Notes: generated by a model not told the origin, from the sequence alone. A DNA stretch of 64,000 bases from Pampus argenteus (GCA_036937835.1 CM072880.1:11476501-11540500); one strand, 5' to 3'. Shown: positions 25,874 through 40,082, counted from the first letter of the stretch. A program made the numbers and translations.

Positions 25874-27004
25874 ATGGTGCGGGTGGAGCTGGAGTGGGAC
25901 ATCCCCATGTCGGTGCCGCTGCCCGTCCAGGTGCAGCCAGACCCGGCACATCAGCCCTTCCCCTTCCTGGACACCACACTGGCTGACCTGGGCATCCAAG
26001 AGTGAGTCTGACCTCAGTGTGAGGAGGAGGAGAAGGGTCTTTAAAAAAAATATTAAAAAATTTATAATGAGAGAAAGAAAAGATATTTCAGGTAATTTAT
26101 AAGATGTGTGTCCAGGTCAGAGGTGAAGGAGAGGGTGGTGTGGGTGGACACCAAGAAGACCCAGGTGAAGAACAAGGCAGGGAAGCTGAAGGAGAAAGAG
26201 ACCACCATCCTGGAGGTATAGTTTAGTATAGTACATTCTGTGTTGATTCACATGGAAGGGAGGAAAAACAATTTGTGTTCATCTCTTTAGGTACGAGTGA
26301 AAGCTCAGAAGCCTGGAGACAAACAGCTCCAGGAGGTTCTGTACAGCACCGAGGCCCACACTGACCGCTCCTTCTGTCGCACCGGGATGAATATTCTGCC
26401 CTGGAAAAGCAGATGCTCAGGTCTGATTGCAGCTTAGTTTCAATATAGAAGCAAAGCAATTAAAATGTTACATCTGTGGGGATTTTAATGTAACTAGCTG
26501 TTAACGTTCAGCTCTGATCAGATTTTCCTTCATCATCTGGCCCAGAGTTCAGAGAGTTGACATTTCTGTATTTACACAACCATCAGAATCACATCACAAC
26601 AGTCAGTCCGGCCTGCCGCAGTCAGCAGCCACTTCTCAGATAACGGGTGAAGTGTCAGGCTGATGTGGATCGCAGTCGTGTGCCAGAGCCTCAGGCAGTG
26701 AAATGAGATCATCGTAAAGCATCACATCAGCGTCTCAATAAAACCTCATCAGGAAGTTTGAGAAAATCTGGTCAACTTTATTTATTTATTTTAGTGTGTT
26801 TACATAAATGCTACTGAATGTGTTTGTCCCTCTCGTCATCACCTCACACTACTGTGGTTTATGTTGCATGTATTTAAAAACAATTCTTCTGTGTGTGTGT
26901 GTGTGTCAGGGGAGAATGGACTGGCACCGATACAGATGACTATGGCGCTGGACCTGGAGAACCAGCATTTAGTCACTGAGGCGCAGGGACAACGGGACAT
27001 CTGA
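25874..27004 (+). CDS. Uncharacterised four-exon gene between rec8 and ipo4
   Basis: I do not recognise the family. Exons: 25874-26001 (frame open back to 25754), 26116-26215, 26291-26420, 26910-27004, all with GT-AG junctions and consistent phases (GA/G, 0, G/GG). The protein is about 150 aa from the chosen ATG, starting MVRVELEWDIPMSVPLPVQV, with a basic Lys-rich patch (VDTKKTQVKNKAGKLKEKET, exon 2), a Cys/Trp-containing stretch (SFCRTGMNILPWKSRC, exon 3) and a polar tail ending QGQRDI. There is no signal peptide or membrane segment. An upstream exon could splice near 25766 and extend the N-terminus by about 36 residues; the 25754-25873 frame reads plausibly (LVKLAADKTKSLPEEGEANG). The last intron ends in a TG run against its acceptor. 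Good codon continuity across four exons argues that it is real. Confidence 0.7.
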
Positions 27005-27078
27005 GGAGCAAACATCTAAAACAGTGCAAACCATTTGGATGTTTGTTTTTGTTGTTTTTTTTGCTTGTTTGTTTGTTT

Positions 27079-27084
27079 ATTAAA
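27079..27084 (+). terminator. Poly(A) signal (ATTAAA) of the unnamed gene
   Basis: ATTAAA 75 bp after the stop codon, after a T/G-rich stretch. It is the nearest usable signal; the next 800 bp before the convergent ipo4 stop codon hold no exon. Confidence 0.45.
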
Positions 27085-27892
27085 GGCCAACATGAATGCT
27101 ATGTCTGTATGTATTTAAGCTTGATATTAACTGCATGGTGAACTTTACCAGCATTGTAGAATCTGCTAAATATTTGGAGCATTTGTAATAATCTCACTTG
27201 TCAAATATTGTATTGTATAGTTTGATACTAACAGAGATGAACAGGTGAAAGCTCTGCTGTGTATGTGATAGGCTGTTAACAAGTAAATAACAAGTGTGTG
27301 AGCCTATTAGTGCAGCATGTCCAGTTGGTCTGCTGAGTTTCTGCCAGAGTTCACACGAGCTGCAGTGAGCGTTGGCCCATTAGAGAAACTACTTTGTAAG
27401 CAGCAGACAGAGTTAGAGGAGAACGTATTAGAGCACCAAAATTAAAATCCACAGACTTACGCTGGGAGATGGGAATGAAATATAACATTTATCAGGAGGT
27501 TTAAATTCATTTCTTCACACTTGGATAGTAAAGCCAGAAGTCTGTCCAAACAGTGGCAAAAATGGGACAGCAGCAATTCATAGTAGCACTTAACAGGTTA
27601 GGAAACAAATAACAGGAAAACTAAACACGATAGAACACAGGATGGTAAACCGTAACTCTTAAAATAATAAAACTTCAACAGAGCATGCACATAAACAAAT
27701 AAATTAAAAGTTAAATCTCAGAAGCACAACTGCTGAATGTGGTAACTGTCACAGAATGGTTGAAGCGCTGTATTTAGATCATTTATGGGGAGGGGGGAGA
27801 AGTTATAACCAACTGTCCCATTTTCCAGCTACAGTATAAAAAATTAATTGTTTTGGCTGGCTTTCACCCAAGAGCGGAAGAACATGTGTGGG
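27085..27892. other. Convergent intergenic/3' UTR space between the unnamed gene and ipo4
   Basis: The two flanking genes face each other. No open frame or repeat of note is seen. The ipo4 3' UTR must occupy part of the right side, but I found no clear AATAAA on the minus strand close to the stop. Confidence 0.55.
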
Positions 27893-30800
27893 CTACGAGG
27901 CGGCGATGACCGCACTGAGCACGGCCTGCTGCTCTCCAGGAAGTGAGGTCATGGCTGCTTGGAAGTCTGCAGAGTGCTGCCGGGCGATTTCTCTCATCAG
28001 CAAGGCCAAAGTGTTCTGGGTTTCTGTGGGGAAGAGATGAAGTATAGATTACTAAAAACTCAATGAAGGCGATGTAGAGTATCTTCTTTTTGTTTTTCCA
28101 TTAGACCCCCAAAAAGCTTAAGCCATTCAGTTCTGCCCGACTCCAGCTGTGACACTCACCTTTATCAACGTCTTTGTTTCCCAGGACGTGGCTGGAAGCG
28201 CCAACTATGGGCTTCATTAGCTGCACAATCTGAGAGAAGGGGAAAAAAAAGGAGAAAATAGAAAGATGTTTGTTAACATTGTTCAGTGATGGTGTCCATG
28301 GACCAAGTTTGTTGGTTTTGAATTAAATGTTTGTGTTTTTATTCGTACACGCTGTTGTCATTATGTCTTGCTGTATGGACACCACACATATTGTATTCCT
28401 TCACACCGGGGTTGTTAGTAGCAGCTGTAAATGGGGTTTGCACCTACCAGAGCAGGACTATGTGTGTAGAGCATAGCCAGGCAGCTGAACACCGTCTTGT
28501 TCTCCTCCAAATCCTCTTTGAGTGGAAGCCGAGTCACCAGAGCTGGTACAACCTGTCAGAGAACACACTGTGTGATTCCGCTGAACAATCAACGCTGAAT
28601 TGTAGTGTTTAGAGTCATTTGATGGAGCTGTAAATGTACCTGCTCTAGAGGTACAGCGTCCACATTGCTCAAAATCATCCTGCAGAGGGCGGCACACAGG
28701 TTGTCGATCACCCTGAGGTCTGACTCTTTGGCCAGCATGTTGGAAAACACTGACAGCATCATGGGATAATCTCTGGAGCACGTCTCACTAAGGAACAGCT
28801 TTATGTGATGTTCATCTATTATTGTATGCATTAACACACACTCACAGAAAACACACAAAACACAGGTAAGAAGGATACGACACTACGATGGATCCAGCTG
28901 CCTGGGCCAGACACCCCAGTCCGAACACACTGTTGTTGCGCACCTCAGCGTCACTATCCCTCACTCCAGCTACCAGGACAGGAAGCAACCGATTGGACAG
29001 TCGACCCGCCACTCCCCGGCCTCCGGCCACGCCCACGAGAGCCTGCAGGATCTCGCCGATGGTTCCCACAGAGAACGACCTGTCTGCCACTGTGCACGTG
29101 GATTTCTTTTAAAGAAAAAAAATTTAATTATTGATTAAGTGATTGATTAAATATTAAAGGCAGTACATATTGGACGTACACTTTCAATGTTTAGTTAATG
29201 AGCAGCTTTTACTAATGTAAAGATCCTGATGGATTACACAATGTTAGGACTTACAGTGTTTTTTTTTCTATTAAGTTGATTACATTTTTAAGCAATTCAA
29301 TGCCACTTTTTGTGTTTGGGCAACTAGCCAATCTTAGAGTTCAGAGCAGTTCCCTCGCTGCACTATCAGCAACTATGAGACAGATGATTGAGAAAATGTT
29401 GGGTTGGAGTAAATAAATGTCAGCGGGTCCAAACTCACAGCTTTGCTCATAATGAGAGGGAGCAGATCGTTGAGGAACGGGGCGAAGCTGTCCGCAGGAA
29501 CAGAAGAGGCCAACAGGGGAATTCCCTCACCGGCAAACTCTTGGAGCATAGCGTCATACTCCGCCTGAAGCACACAGCACATCACCAGACATGATTTGGA
29601 CATTTTCACGTGTGGCCATTTGGTGGATGTTATTTTTTACTTTGCCTCTTATCAGTGTACCTGTTGGTCTTCATCATCAGCTTCATCACCACCATCCTGA
29701 CATGCGGTCTGAACAGACGGAGGGAAAAGAAAGAAAAACCCAGTGCTTAAAGGAACAACTTTCACCTGAGACACGTGAGATTTATTATTCTCCACATCAG
29801 TTTCTGCTCTTCTCACCTTTTTCTTGAGTACGTCACGGATGACGTAGCTGATCTCCTTGAGGCGTGCAGGGTTTTTGAAAACCTCCTCCTTGCAAGACTT
29901 CATGACATTGTTCATAGTTTCCAGGACGCCCATCACAACCTGGCGCTCATGCTCTGTCCGCACCGTTTCCAGGAAGCAAGGCAGCACCACATCCAGCAGC
30001 TTCAGGAGGGCTGAACGAGCAAAACAAGATTAATCAGAATAGAGAAGAATAAATACGACAGGCCTTATTGTTTAGAAGTGTGTATAATATCTGTGCACTT
30101 TTTTATCTCCTATTTCAGCAGCAGTGTGGAGTTTTAGAGAAGAAAGCCGTTACCCTGATGATTGGCCTCATTGGGATTCTCATTCCACACTTTGTGCTGA
30201 GCTCGACAAAACTGGCCCATGGCTCCGAACGCTGCCCGGCGGACGTCCTCGTGGGGAAACTGGAGAGGGAGGGATTGCACAATAAACAAAAAAAGGGTCA
30301 AGTTACAGTACAATGGGTAGTGATGCATAGAGCAAACAAGTGCAAGCACAAATGACAGGTCAATGGTGTCACAAGTAGAGTTTCCATGACAGCAATTCTG
30401 AATTGGTCTGAATTAGCATTAGGCAGGGACAAAGGCCAGATTCACTAAGGCTTTTCAGTCTCCCCTGGACACATGCTGGGGATTTATTAAGCAGGCGCAC
30501 CATACACATGTGTTCATGAAACTTAGATTTAGATTGTATTATGCTATCTTTTAAATAAGGTACTTTTTTAATGCATCTGACTGCATACCTACCTCAATGT
30601 TTTACTGAAACATCAGCTCCACCAACAAGATGGAAACTAAATCTTGTTATATAAATTATATTGTTATATAAATCTTATATACTGAAAATGGCAATATACT
30701 AAATTTTATCTCCTTTGGTCAAATCACAATAAGTGAGAAAGACAGAACAGTAGAAATTGTTAAAAGGTTCAAGATTCGTATTGTCAATTTGCCTACAGAC

Positions 30801-33800
30801 ACTTCTTTTTATAGACAGACGCAAACTGTGCATGCACAAACGCAGAGCACAGGGTGCCCTTCACAGCCCACTAGACGGAGTGACTTACATCTCTCATCTC
30901 ATAAACCTGCTGGAAGCTCGACTCCAGGAAGGGTTGGAAGACAGCGCTGTCAGAGGAAACAACAACAAGTTAGTAAAAAATATACACATATTTTTATATA
31001 TCTACTGTTACACTGTACAGTTATTAGATCTCCTGCAAACATCTCTATTACCCGGTGTTGAAGGCAATCTCTCCCAATGCATCGCAGGCATCTTCCTTCT
31101 CATCGATGTAAGCGTTTTCCACACTGAACCTAAAAGAAGGATGGAAGTCGACAGAGTGAGAGCAGCCTTCTCACAACAAGGGAATTGAGATAGTGTGTGT
31201 GTGTGTGTCTGTGTACCCTGCAACATCATGGACATCTGTCTCGGTCTCATCTTCCAGAAAATCTTCTGCCTCTTTTTCTTCTTCATTGTCATCGTTGTCG
31301 TCATCATCCAGTAACACAAATGTCTTGTCCTCCTCAAGGTGTGCCTAAATAGAAGATAAAAAAAAGATGAAAAGTGGAACACTATATGGCTATAAGGAAC
31401 CTGTGTGTGTGTAGTGTGTATACTTTGTACCGTGATGCCTTCATTGGACTTGAGGGCGAGCAGCATGACTGTTGTAATGGCAGTGAGGTGAGGAGTCAGG
31501 CAGTCTGGGCTGACTGTGGACACAGAAGAGTATAGACTGTACCTGATGGAGGGAATGAGAGATAGGTGAAGAATAGGTTACATTACATTAAAAGTTGTAT
31601 TTATTTGGAGGAGATTTATGCTGTTCTGTACTATTTTCAATGAAGAACATGAACATGAAGAATTAGGGATTTTTTCACAATTATAAAAATAAAACTTCTC
31701 CCATTGAAATGAATATGGTTGTTTTTAATGCAGTGTTCGTCCATGGTCTAGCCCACTAAATGGAATACATAAAAAGAAAACACGCAGTAATTTACATACG
31801 TGCAGCGTCTCAGGTCGGGGTCATCAATGGTGTCAGTGAGGTTGAGCCCCAGCCGAACACATTCAGCAGCAAGAGGACTGAAGACATCTTTGCCAATGGT
31901 ACGGGCCAACACAGACAGGGTATCTAACAGCAACAACAAAACAAAATAAACAATGAAGCTACATGGTTAAATTAACTGTATGGCTAGATAACAGGCTAAA
32001 GCAAGACATTTTTATCTCTTTAGATCATAGCTGTGGCGTTTACCTACCCAAGGACTGAGTTTGCAGAGACCTCATTTCCTCTGTGGTGGTAGTCAGGAAA
32101 CACTTCAGGCTTTCAATAACTGGGGGGAAGTAGGGCACCAGCAACTCCTTGGCAGCATTGGCTGGTAAGACACAATGGGACAAGCATTAACAACATTTTT
32201 GTTCACTAGCTTGCATATTAGTGGGAAAACCCAAGCCCACCAAATATATTGCTGAAAAGAAAAACTGCGGCTCTCCTGTGCTTGGTTGTGTGCTCAATTC
32301 ATGTACCGATTCTAAAACTGATTTGTCATTTTAAAAACCATCATGTTGTCCAAACCTTTCCCAAGTTTTTAGCAAACACCAGCTTTTGTCACGAACAAAA
32401 AAAAGACATCACAGGAAGGATTGAAAATAGGAGAATACATAGTTTCTTAGTTTCTGTGATGTGTTAGTTTAAGCTTCATCTTCCACAGTACACCAGAAGA
32501 ATTGCATGAAAATGTGAAAAGGCAGTTTCCTACCTATGGCACCTATAGCAGACACAGCAAGCTCTTTTATTTTAAGGTTGTCAGTGCTGTTGAGGGCAGA
32601 CAACATAGTGTCCATCAGGGTGGGCAGGTATGGCTCAATATCTGCTCCTGTGAAAAGAAAAAGACAAAAGAGAACAGACAGAACATTGAGTTATTGAGTG
32701 AGTTTGGGGGATTCAACATGCCATCTTGGAGTCATTTCTCAAAACAGGTTTGGATGATTTGCTGTAGTTAATTGATGACCATTAGTGTGTCAGGAAAGTT
32801 CATATCTGTTTAACAGATCCTCTTGTATGTGTGCAGGATCTACTTATAGGTATCACATAAACTTGTCCAGCTTACCTAAGTTCTCCATGAAGTTCTCCAG
32901 GGCATAAAAGGCCTTGGTGACATGGCCAACCTTTGCCTGGTTCAGGGACGAGAGGTAGCCCAGGAGCAAAGGCATCACCTCTGCACTGTACTTACTCACT
33001 TCAGGCTGAGACAGAGAAAAGGTTCTTAGACTCAAGTATAAGTATTCTTATATTCAGCAATTCTAGTGATTTAAAAAGGGCTTTCTGGTGGTCTCTTCAA
33101 GGGGAGTTGCTTTCAAGAGAGCTAAATAGTGTAATTTAGTTTGTATGCACACAACTTAAAAAAAATAAGTAAAAAAGTGCTTGTGCAGTATTCAGTATAG
33201 ATAATACAATAATAATAATAATAATATTCATTCAGAAGGAATGCATTCATTTATATATTCATTAAAGGTGATCTCATATTGCTACACTTTAAAAAGCAAA
33301 GTAATTAAATAAAGCAAAAAAAATCAACTGCATTTACTATTGTTTATGTTGCTGTGATGTGATGACTCACCTGTAAATGTTCAGAAAACTGTCCGAGGGC
33401 AAAGAGGCCAGCACTGCGCACCACCTGGTCACTGTCAGAAAGACTCTGGCACACTGTCTGCAGCACTGATGACAGCATCCTACAGTAATAGACACACAGC
33501 TAAATATACTCACATCATGGGGATCATTATTAGTCACACAACACTTAAAAAATCTGATTTTGTCTCCTCATGGAATATATCTGCCATGATTTAAAAAAAA
33601 CACATGCACACATAAGATAACCTTTTCAATTCAAGTGGACATACTTGGTGCGTATGTGATCAGCACATCCTTCAGCCAACACAGCAAGACACATGAGGCC
33701 CCCCTTCCTCTGATAGGGGTTTTCACTGGCAAGGCAGGACTGAGTGAGGGGCGTCTAATACATGAGATAAAACATAATTCAAAGTCAAAAAGTAGGTACC

Positions 33801-35755
33801 AGAGTCATCACTATTACTTTGGGATTCTATCATTGTATTATTTAAAACCTGAATTAAATAACTCGCGTTGTGAAATGATATAAATAATATATTTTTTGTG
33901 CCAAAACCAATGAGAAATAACACCAAGCTTGCCATCCAAAAATGCTTGTGCTTTTAAATAGTATCCAAACAAAAAACTAAATAAAAAAGGTAAGGACAGA
34001 TTAGTTATTGATCACATCAATAGCTAGATAACTTACCAGTTGCTGGAACAGTTTCTCTGGAGGCATATGGAGCGCCATCGTGTCAATAATCTGCAAATAG
34101 AACAAGTTAAATCTTGCGTGCAACAGCACACAACACAAGAACATTTTGAATATCAATATAATTAACCACCTGAGCAGCACAGTGTTTTGGATTGTCATTG
34201 TCTGTTCCATCACCACTGTCATTCTCCTCATCCTCTGGGTCCTCCTCACCAGGTGGAGGCGCTGCAGTCAGCACAGGGAAAATGGCCTGCAGGATGGGGT
34301 TCAGCAGCTTCTGCTTCAGCACAGTCTACAAAATAGAGGGAAAGAAAGATTTTTTTTATTCTATATATTAAATACAACAGTCATTTCAAATTGAAGGATA
34401 ATTACACGGCACTGGTTTACAGTGGGAATGACTTTACCTTGCTCTTCAACTTGATGAGAAAGGCGATGCAAGAAAGAGCTTTCACTCTCAGAGAGTCCGT
34501 CAGTGCAGTGTCACTGCCCACCTGACACAAACACACACACACACACAAATTGTCAAAACTCTCATGTTTGACACCGTCAGTGTCAGATAACAAGTATATG
34601 TTAGTTCAATACATAACTCAAAAGAGAAAAAAAAGTTTTGCTTTCACCTCCAAGCAGAAGCGAACCATGTCTGTAACATGAGGCACGATGATGGACACCT
34701 CACTCTCCATGAGCTCATTAAACACCTCCATTGCCTCGCTGGCTTGGCTCTGTGTAAACGCAGACAAATCCAGTAATTCAAAAAGGTTTTATGCAAACTG
34801 TTAAATATATTTGACCAGCAACAAAACTGAACAACTTCAGTAAAATTAACAAGTTACAGTTTACCTGATCTGCCTTAATGAGGTGTTTCAGAGCGACAAT
34901 CAGACTTGGGATGATAGAACGCATCTGATTCTGTAGGGGAAATTGTTGTTAAAAAGTACCATTAAATCTTTTTCATGACCACATTTTACAATATGCCACA
35001 TTTTAATATATGTGCAGGGAAGTGGGGTGTTGTACATTAATAAAATATGAATTATTATTTTAATCAACTAGTATGTCTGGTGCCGACTAGTGAGGGTAGC
35101 AATGTTTAATCTACTAAACCTCTAAGTCCGTGGTTTAAATATCTATAAACTATCTGAAACTCTGTTCCTGCCAGATGCCAAAGGGAAAACTGTATCACTG
35201 GCTCACCATCTCTTCGGAGCCAGTGTATGCAGTTATGGCTGTGAGGGTGAGGATGCAGTAGTACAAGGCTGTTGGGTTGTTGTAGTCCTGCAGGACAGTG
35301 TTGAAGAGCTGCAGCAGCTGGCAGTAGTGAGGCTTGAACGGCTCAGGGTTGGACTCCATCACCTTGTTCAGCAGCAAGAGGCCAACCTGGCAGGAGAGAG
35401 GACGGTTGATACTCCAAATGTGTTTTTTAAATTAGTGATTTGCAAACTATGTGACTTTTTCTTACGGTTGAAAGCTGAAATCAATCCTGACAATATAATG
35501 AGATACAGGAAATCTTTCCTGCCACAGGCCATCAGCATGTATAATAATAGCTAAAAGCCGGTCATATATTATATTATTATATTTTATTTTACTTATTCTT
35601 ATTTAATTATTATCTTAATTTTCTTATTCTTTTTTAATTATCTTATTCTTATTGAATTATTATCTTAATTGTTGGTTGTTCTTTTTATTTCATTGTGTTG
35701 TATTGTGTTATGCTGCTGCTACACTTAAATTTCCCAGTTTTTGGGATTAATAAAG

Positions 35756-35802
<47 letters not shown>

Positions 35803-36954
35803 ATAGGGATGATAAAAAATGATTCTTGTGTAAATTCCTAGCTGTGCCATGAGTGCTGTACCTGTCTGTCATGAGGATTGCTACTCTTGGTGGATTGATT
35901 GAGGAGTTGCAGCAGGGCAGGCCAACGGTCTGGTGTCTCATGTTTGACCATCACTGCGCACAGTTGGGACAGTGAGTGCTGCACTGTGTGTCTGCAACAC
36001 AGAAACAAGTCAGTAAGTAAATAAATTTGGATTAATTCAGAACTGGGATTTAAATGTAGCTGCGTGTTTAACAATATACCCGTGTCAATTTCATTTACAA
36101 CAAACAAAGTGTGGGACATTTAAGAAAGTAGGATGTCCTTGTGTGGGATGATTGGCTTACTCTGTTTCCTGCATGAAAGCCTGCAACACCACTGCCTTCA
36201 GACTGCATGAATAAAAGCAAACACATCACATCTCATTTTCAATTTCATTTAAATTATAACAACTGGGTGTAGTGTTATAATGAGAGTGAAATTCTTCAAT
36301 GAAAAGTAACAAGCAAACCTCTCTCTATCACTAGGACTAATCTTCTTCCAGGATTTTTTCACCCTCAACCTCAGCATCACTGCCGCCGACTGTCGAATCT
36401 AAAAGGCAAAATGAGGAAGATGTGAAGTGGTTCAGCTACATAGATGACACTTGGATCCCACAGGGTGAAACTAGCGTTATTCTCTCACAGTACCTTAGGG
36501 TTTTGGGAGCCACTCATCACGGCACACAGGGCTGGGATTATAGCTGGGTCTTTGAAAGCCTGTTTCAGCTGGGCTGTGGCCTAAAAGTGGACAAAAGAGA
36601 GTACACTGAATTAGATGGGCTGCCACAAATACATGATTTAGGAAATCACAAGGTACCAATATAAAACACATAAAGGCTTAATCTGTCTTTTTTTAAAGAT
36701 GAATATTAGCCTTGAATTACTCCAGTTAACTCATAACGTTAGAATAGGCTGGTACCATCTGGAAAAATTATGTGGAGGACGTTAACTTATGTTAGCGTTA
36801 GTTAGCTAACGTAATATATCCGTTAACTGTAGGTTTTCATACTTGTCAGTTAATTTAACGCTCATTCTTAAGCCATTCGTGGTGTTACCTGCTGAATAAC
36901 TGCATTGTCAGGCTCTGTCAGCTGTGAAAGAATTTGCTCAAGTTCCTCTGTCAT
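27893..36954 (-). CDS. ipo4: Importin-4 (karyopherin beta family nuclear import receptor)
   Basis: HEAT-repeat import receptor; in mammals it carries histones and ribosomal proteins into the nucleus through RanGTP-regulated binding. Exons from 5' to 3': 36889-36954, 36494-36580, 36319-36398, 36161-36202, 35862-35991, 35207-35386, 34865-34930, 34648-34749, 34438-34521, 34170-34325, 34037-34090, 33645-33754, 33371-33479, 32876-33005, 32534-32647, 32048-32161, 31800-31923, 31431-31542, 31217-31344, 31052-31129, 30889-30946, 30154-30259, 29817-30010, 29661-29708, 29439-29564, 28879-29105, 28640-28787, 28448-28552, 28160-28229, 27893-28023. The total is 3279 nt, 1092 aa (human about 1081). Recognisable segments include the importin-beta N-terminal region (SQNPKIRQSAAVMLRLRVKK), HMPPEKLFQQL, YSAEVMPLLLGYLSSL, DDPDLRRCTYSLYSS, acidic loops in exons 10, 19 and 24, and AEYDAMLQEFAGEGIP. 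The stop is TAG at 27893-27895. All phases agree; the exon 26 donor (GTATCC) is weak but is required by frame. Confidence 0.97.
35440..35760 (+). mobile_element. 3' end of a LINE (Rex1/L2-like) in ipo4 intron 5
   Basis: The plus strand encodes a short C-terminal-like segment (RYRKSFLPQAISMYNNS then stop) typical of the end of fish LINE ORF2, followed by A/T-rich 3' sequence ending in TTTGGGATTAATAAAGTATC and a tetranucleotide tail. It is antisense to ipo4. Only the last few hundred bases are present, as is usual for 5'-truncated copies. Confidence 0.6.
35757..35802 (+). repeat. (TATC)n tail microsatellite
   Basis: About eleven tetranucleotide units directly after the LINE remnant's AATAAAGTATC end, forming its 3' tail. 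Confidence 0.9.
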
Positions 36955-39900
36955 GACAGCACCGCAGAGTTGTCACCGTTAGTTGAATCTGTCGCGACCG
37001 TTAATAAATTAACGCTACTTCTAATAAACCTGGATAGTGTCAAGTTGTCCTTTCTCGGTGTGGCTTGCAGACGGTGCCCCAAATCTCCAGTGAGCTTCAC
37101 TTGTCAAATATGTAAACAAAATCTCTCAGAGAGTTTAGCTAGCTACCGAGTTTGCCGTGAAAAGTCCACTTTAGAATAGTGGGTAATGTGTGAAAGACTG
37201 TTCTGACAGCTGCGAGCCCGTTCCGTTAGTGCTTCAACTGGCAGCACGCGGGGCAGAACCGGCCAGGAGTTCCATGTGAGTTGAGTTAAAGGAACCAACG
37301 GCTTCTTTGGCCCGCTGGAAAGACACAGCGCCACCAACTGGACCGGAAGACACACTGCAATCCTAACTGCAACTACCGGGATTTTTTTTTTTTTTTTTTT
37401 TTTTTTTACAATTGATTAGTTGGTAGTTTTTGAGGGGGTTTTCCAATTAATCGATTAATGGCGATCTCAGTTGAACATAATCCAAAGTGAACTCTTAAAA
37501 TCATAAATTTAATCCAATAGTTCAAATCCAAAGATATGCAGTGTACAATGATATGAGCAAAACTTCAATTTTCAGAAGCTGGAACCAGAGAATTTGGGGA
37601 TTTTTGATATATTTAAAGAAATTATTAGCAAAAATTGTTGCCAGTTAATTTTCTGTTGATTGACTAAATAAGGATTAAAATAAGGATTTCAGGACTTGCA
37701 ATGAAATATGAAGATTTGTTAAAGGTCTTTAAAATGAAAAGTTTTTTTTTTTTTTTTTTAATATTATGACCAAAACTATCATGTTGAGCCAACTAATCAG
37801 ATTTTTTATTATCAGTCTTTTTTTCAAATATCAACATCCGCCCCCATATACTCTGAATCCAATATTGGTTGGGTAAGAAAGATTTTAAAAATTATTATAT
37901 ATTATTATAGATACCATATACTACAATACCAGTCAAAGAAGTATGTAAAGTAAGTGGGTCCAAACTTTTGCCTGGTACTGTGTACATATATATAGTTAAA
38001 AACTTATTGTGACCGGGTAGAGATGATTAAAAACCCTGAAAGGAGCCATTCACACACATTTAGCAGATAATACCTGTATAGTTTTACTTATAATTTTGAA
38101 TATCACTTATATTTCGAATGCAGGAATTTTACTTGTAATCAAATATGTTTCCATTGTGATAATACTACTTTTACTTGACCTGAATAAAACTTCTTCCACC
38201 ACTGATTTAAATCAAAATATAATTACTGATTAAACCACAGAGAATGAGGGCTTAGAAGTGCCTTGTTGAGACCAAGGTCAACTAGAGAAGGAAAAGTGTG
38301 AAGGTCGTCATGGGAGATCATTTGAATGCTATTTAGACAACAATAGAGAAACTGATGCTCTCATACTGCACTACAAAAAACACATATTACTGGAAACACA
38401 TCTTCAGTTCCTAAGCTGCACTCAGACAGAAACACTGATCAAAGTCATTGTGTAACTTGTCACCTGACAACAGCAAGATGTCTAAATTCATCATTGTTTT
38501 TAGGTATACTAAAGACCTACAACATATCAGTATTTATTGTTAAATTTCTATAATAAAATGTGCCAGATTTCATGTAGTGACATGTGGACATGCAAACAAA
38601 CTATAAATGAACAATATAAAATGATGATGTTCAATATATGCCTTCTATAGTATTTCCAATGTTAAATTCCCTAGTACAAAAACACCTACAGTAGCCTATG
38701 CCTTGTCATGTTGTTCTCAGCACATACCAATGCTAATGTTTTGCATACCAATCTGGCCACCTACTATACACACCTACACCATCAACTCCCTCCTGTGTGT
38801 GTTCAAGATCACACAAACACACCCTCAGTCAGTCAAAGATCAGTGGAAACGCTGATATGCCCATTAGGCTCACTGTTCTCACCTCATTTCACCTGTAACT
38901 GAATCATTACCATATCTATACAGCTGAGGAGGGGGAACACAAACAACCACTCTGAAGGTAACACGCAGCCTAATCTAATTCATCTTTATGAAAAGGGATT
39001 CAAATGGAGGTAAAAGCAGTTCGCACCAACATGTCCAACCCTACTGGGGTGGGGGGGGATGCTGGGATTTGAAGATTTACTCTCTGTCATTGTTTGTCTG
39101 GTGTGCAATGTGCACAAATTAAACAGTTAAACAAAGGTGTATGTATGTATTACTCTTCTCAGACAGTCTGTTGTTCACAAACTATTAAGTGTGAGACCCA
39201 GACACTATGTTTAATCTATTGATCTGGGACTAAAGCTCCTGAAAACATAATTAATCATGCCATCAGACTCCATGCTAAAGAGGCACTGAAGCCGATGTGC
39301 TACCAACAGCATTTTAAGGTTGTTACCAACTTTATTTTATAATATCTACATTTGGATAGTCCCTTTTTTATTACTAATGTGCTTTGTTGTGGTGATGGGA
39401 GGGGGAAATAAAACTGTGTTATCACTGCTGCTTCGATAGATGTCTTGCTGCACAATATACTAAATTAAAAGAGCTTCTGATACTGAACATCCACTTGAAA
39501 TTTCTTAGTATTTCAGTACAGATTAGTATTTAATTTAGCAAATAATTAAGTCTCCCATCAAAGTATATCTTTCTCTCCCCCCCAAATAAACCATGATTCA
39601 TCCAGAGATGAAATTTCTTACAACCAGAGGATTGGTAAATTAAGTTAAGTTAAGGTTTAAAGCAAGGACAGAAACTGGTTCTCGAAAGATTAAAGTAAAT
39701 TTAGGCAAATGCACAATGTAAATATGGTATCATCTTGACCTAATCTGTCAATTGAGACACCAATAACTAAAATGATAAAATATAAAGTCATTTTGTATTT
39801 AGATATCTGGTGTTATCTACATATATATTATTATACAGCTTTGAACTTGTGGTAAAAACATTGTCTAATTAAAAAAAAAAAAAAGATTGACATTTAGTAA

Positions 39901-40076
39901 CTCTCTTCTGTCTGTTTTGTTTTTGTTTCAAAACCTGCAATATTAAGTTTAAAAGCAAAGCGTGAACCTTGGTGACCAATGAAAATGTCCTCAGCGCCGC
40001 TCCTGACTGTTGAATCAAAGAGATTGGCTCAAATCAAAACACCCACCTCAACTCAGCCCACACCCACACACGTCTT
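36955..40076. other. Intergenic region between ipo4 and nanog
   Basis: The left 400 bp should hold the ipo4 promoter and 5' UTR. The rest is A+T-rich with poly-T runs (37382-37407, 37742-37759), a Tc1-like end fragment (about 37955-37985: GGGTCCAAACTTTTGCCTGG then TACTGTG) and a MITE-like right end (about 38100-38204, ending CTTCTTCCACCACTG). The segment before nanog has a CCAAT box at 39976-39980. I found no exon. Confidence 0.55.
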
Positions 40077-40082
40077 TATAAA
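40077..40082 (+). promoter_or_regulatory. nanog TATA box
   Basis: TATAAA within CTTTATAAACTGCC, 197 bp upstream of the nanog ATG and about 100 bp downstream of a CCAAT box (39976-39980). A start site near 40105-40110 would give a 5' UTR of about 165 nt. Confidence 0.55.

Noticed and set aside
30757..31188. Plus-strand frame of 143 codons
   Set aside because: It runs antisense across ipo4 exons 20 and 21 and an intron; the minus-strand exons have correct splice sites and phase.
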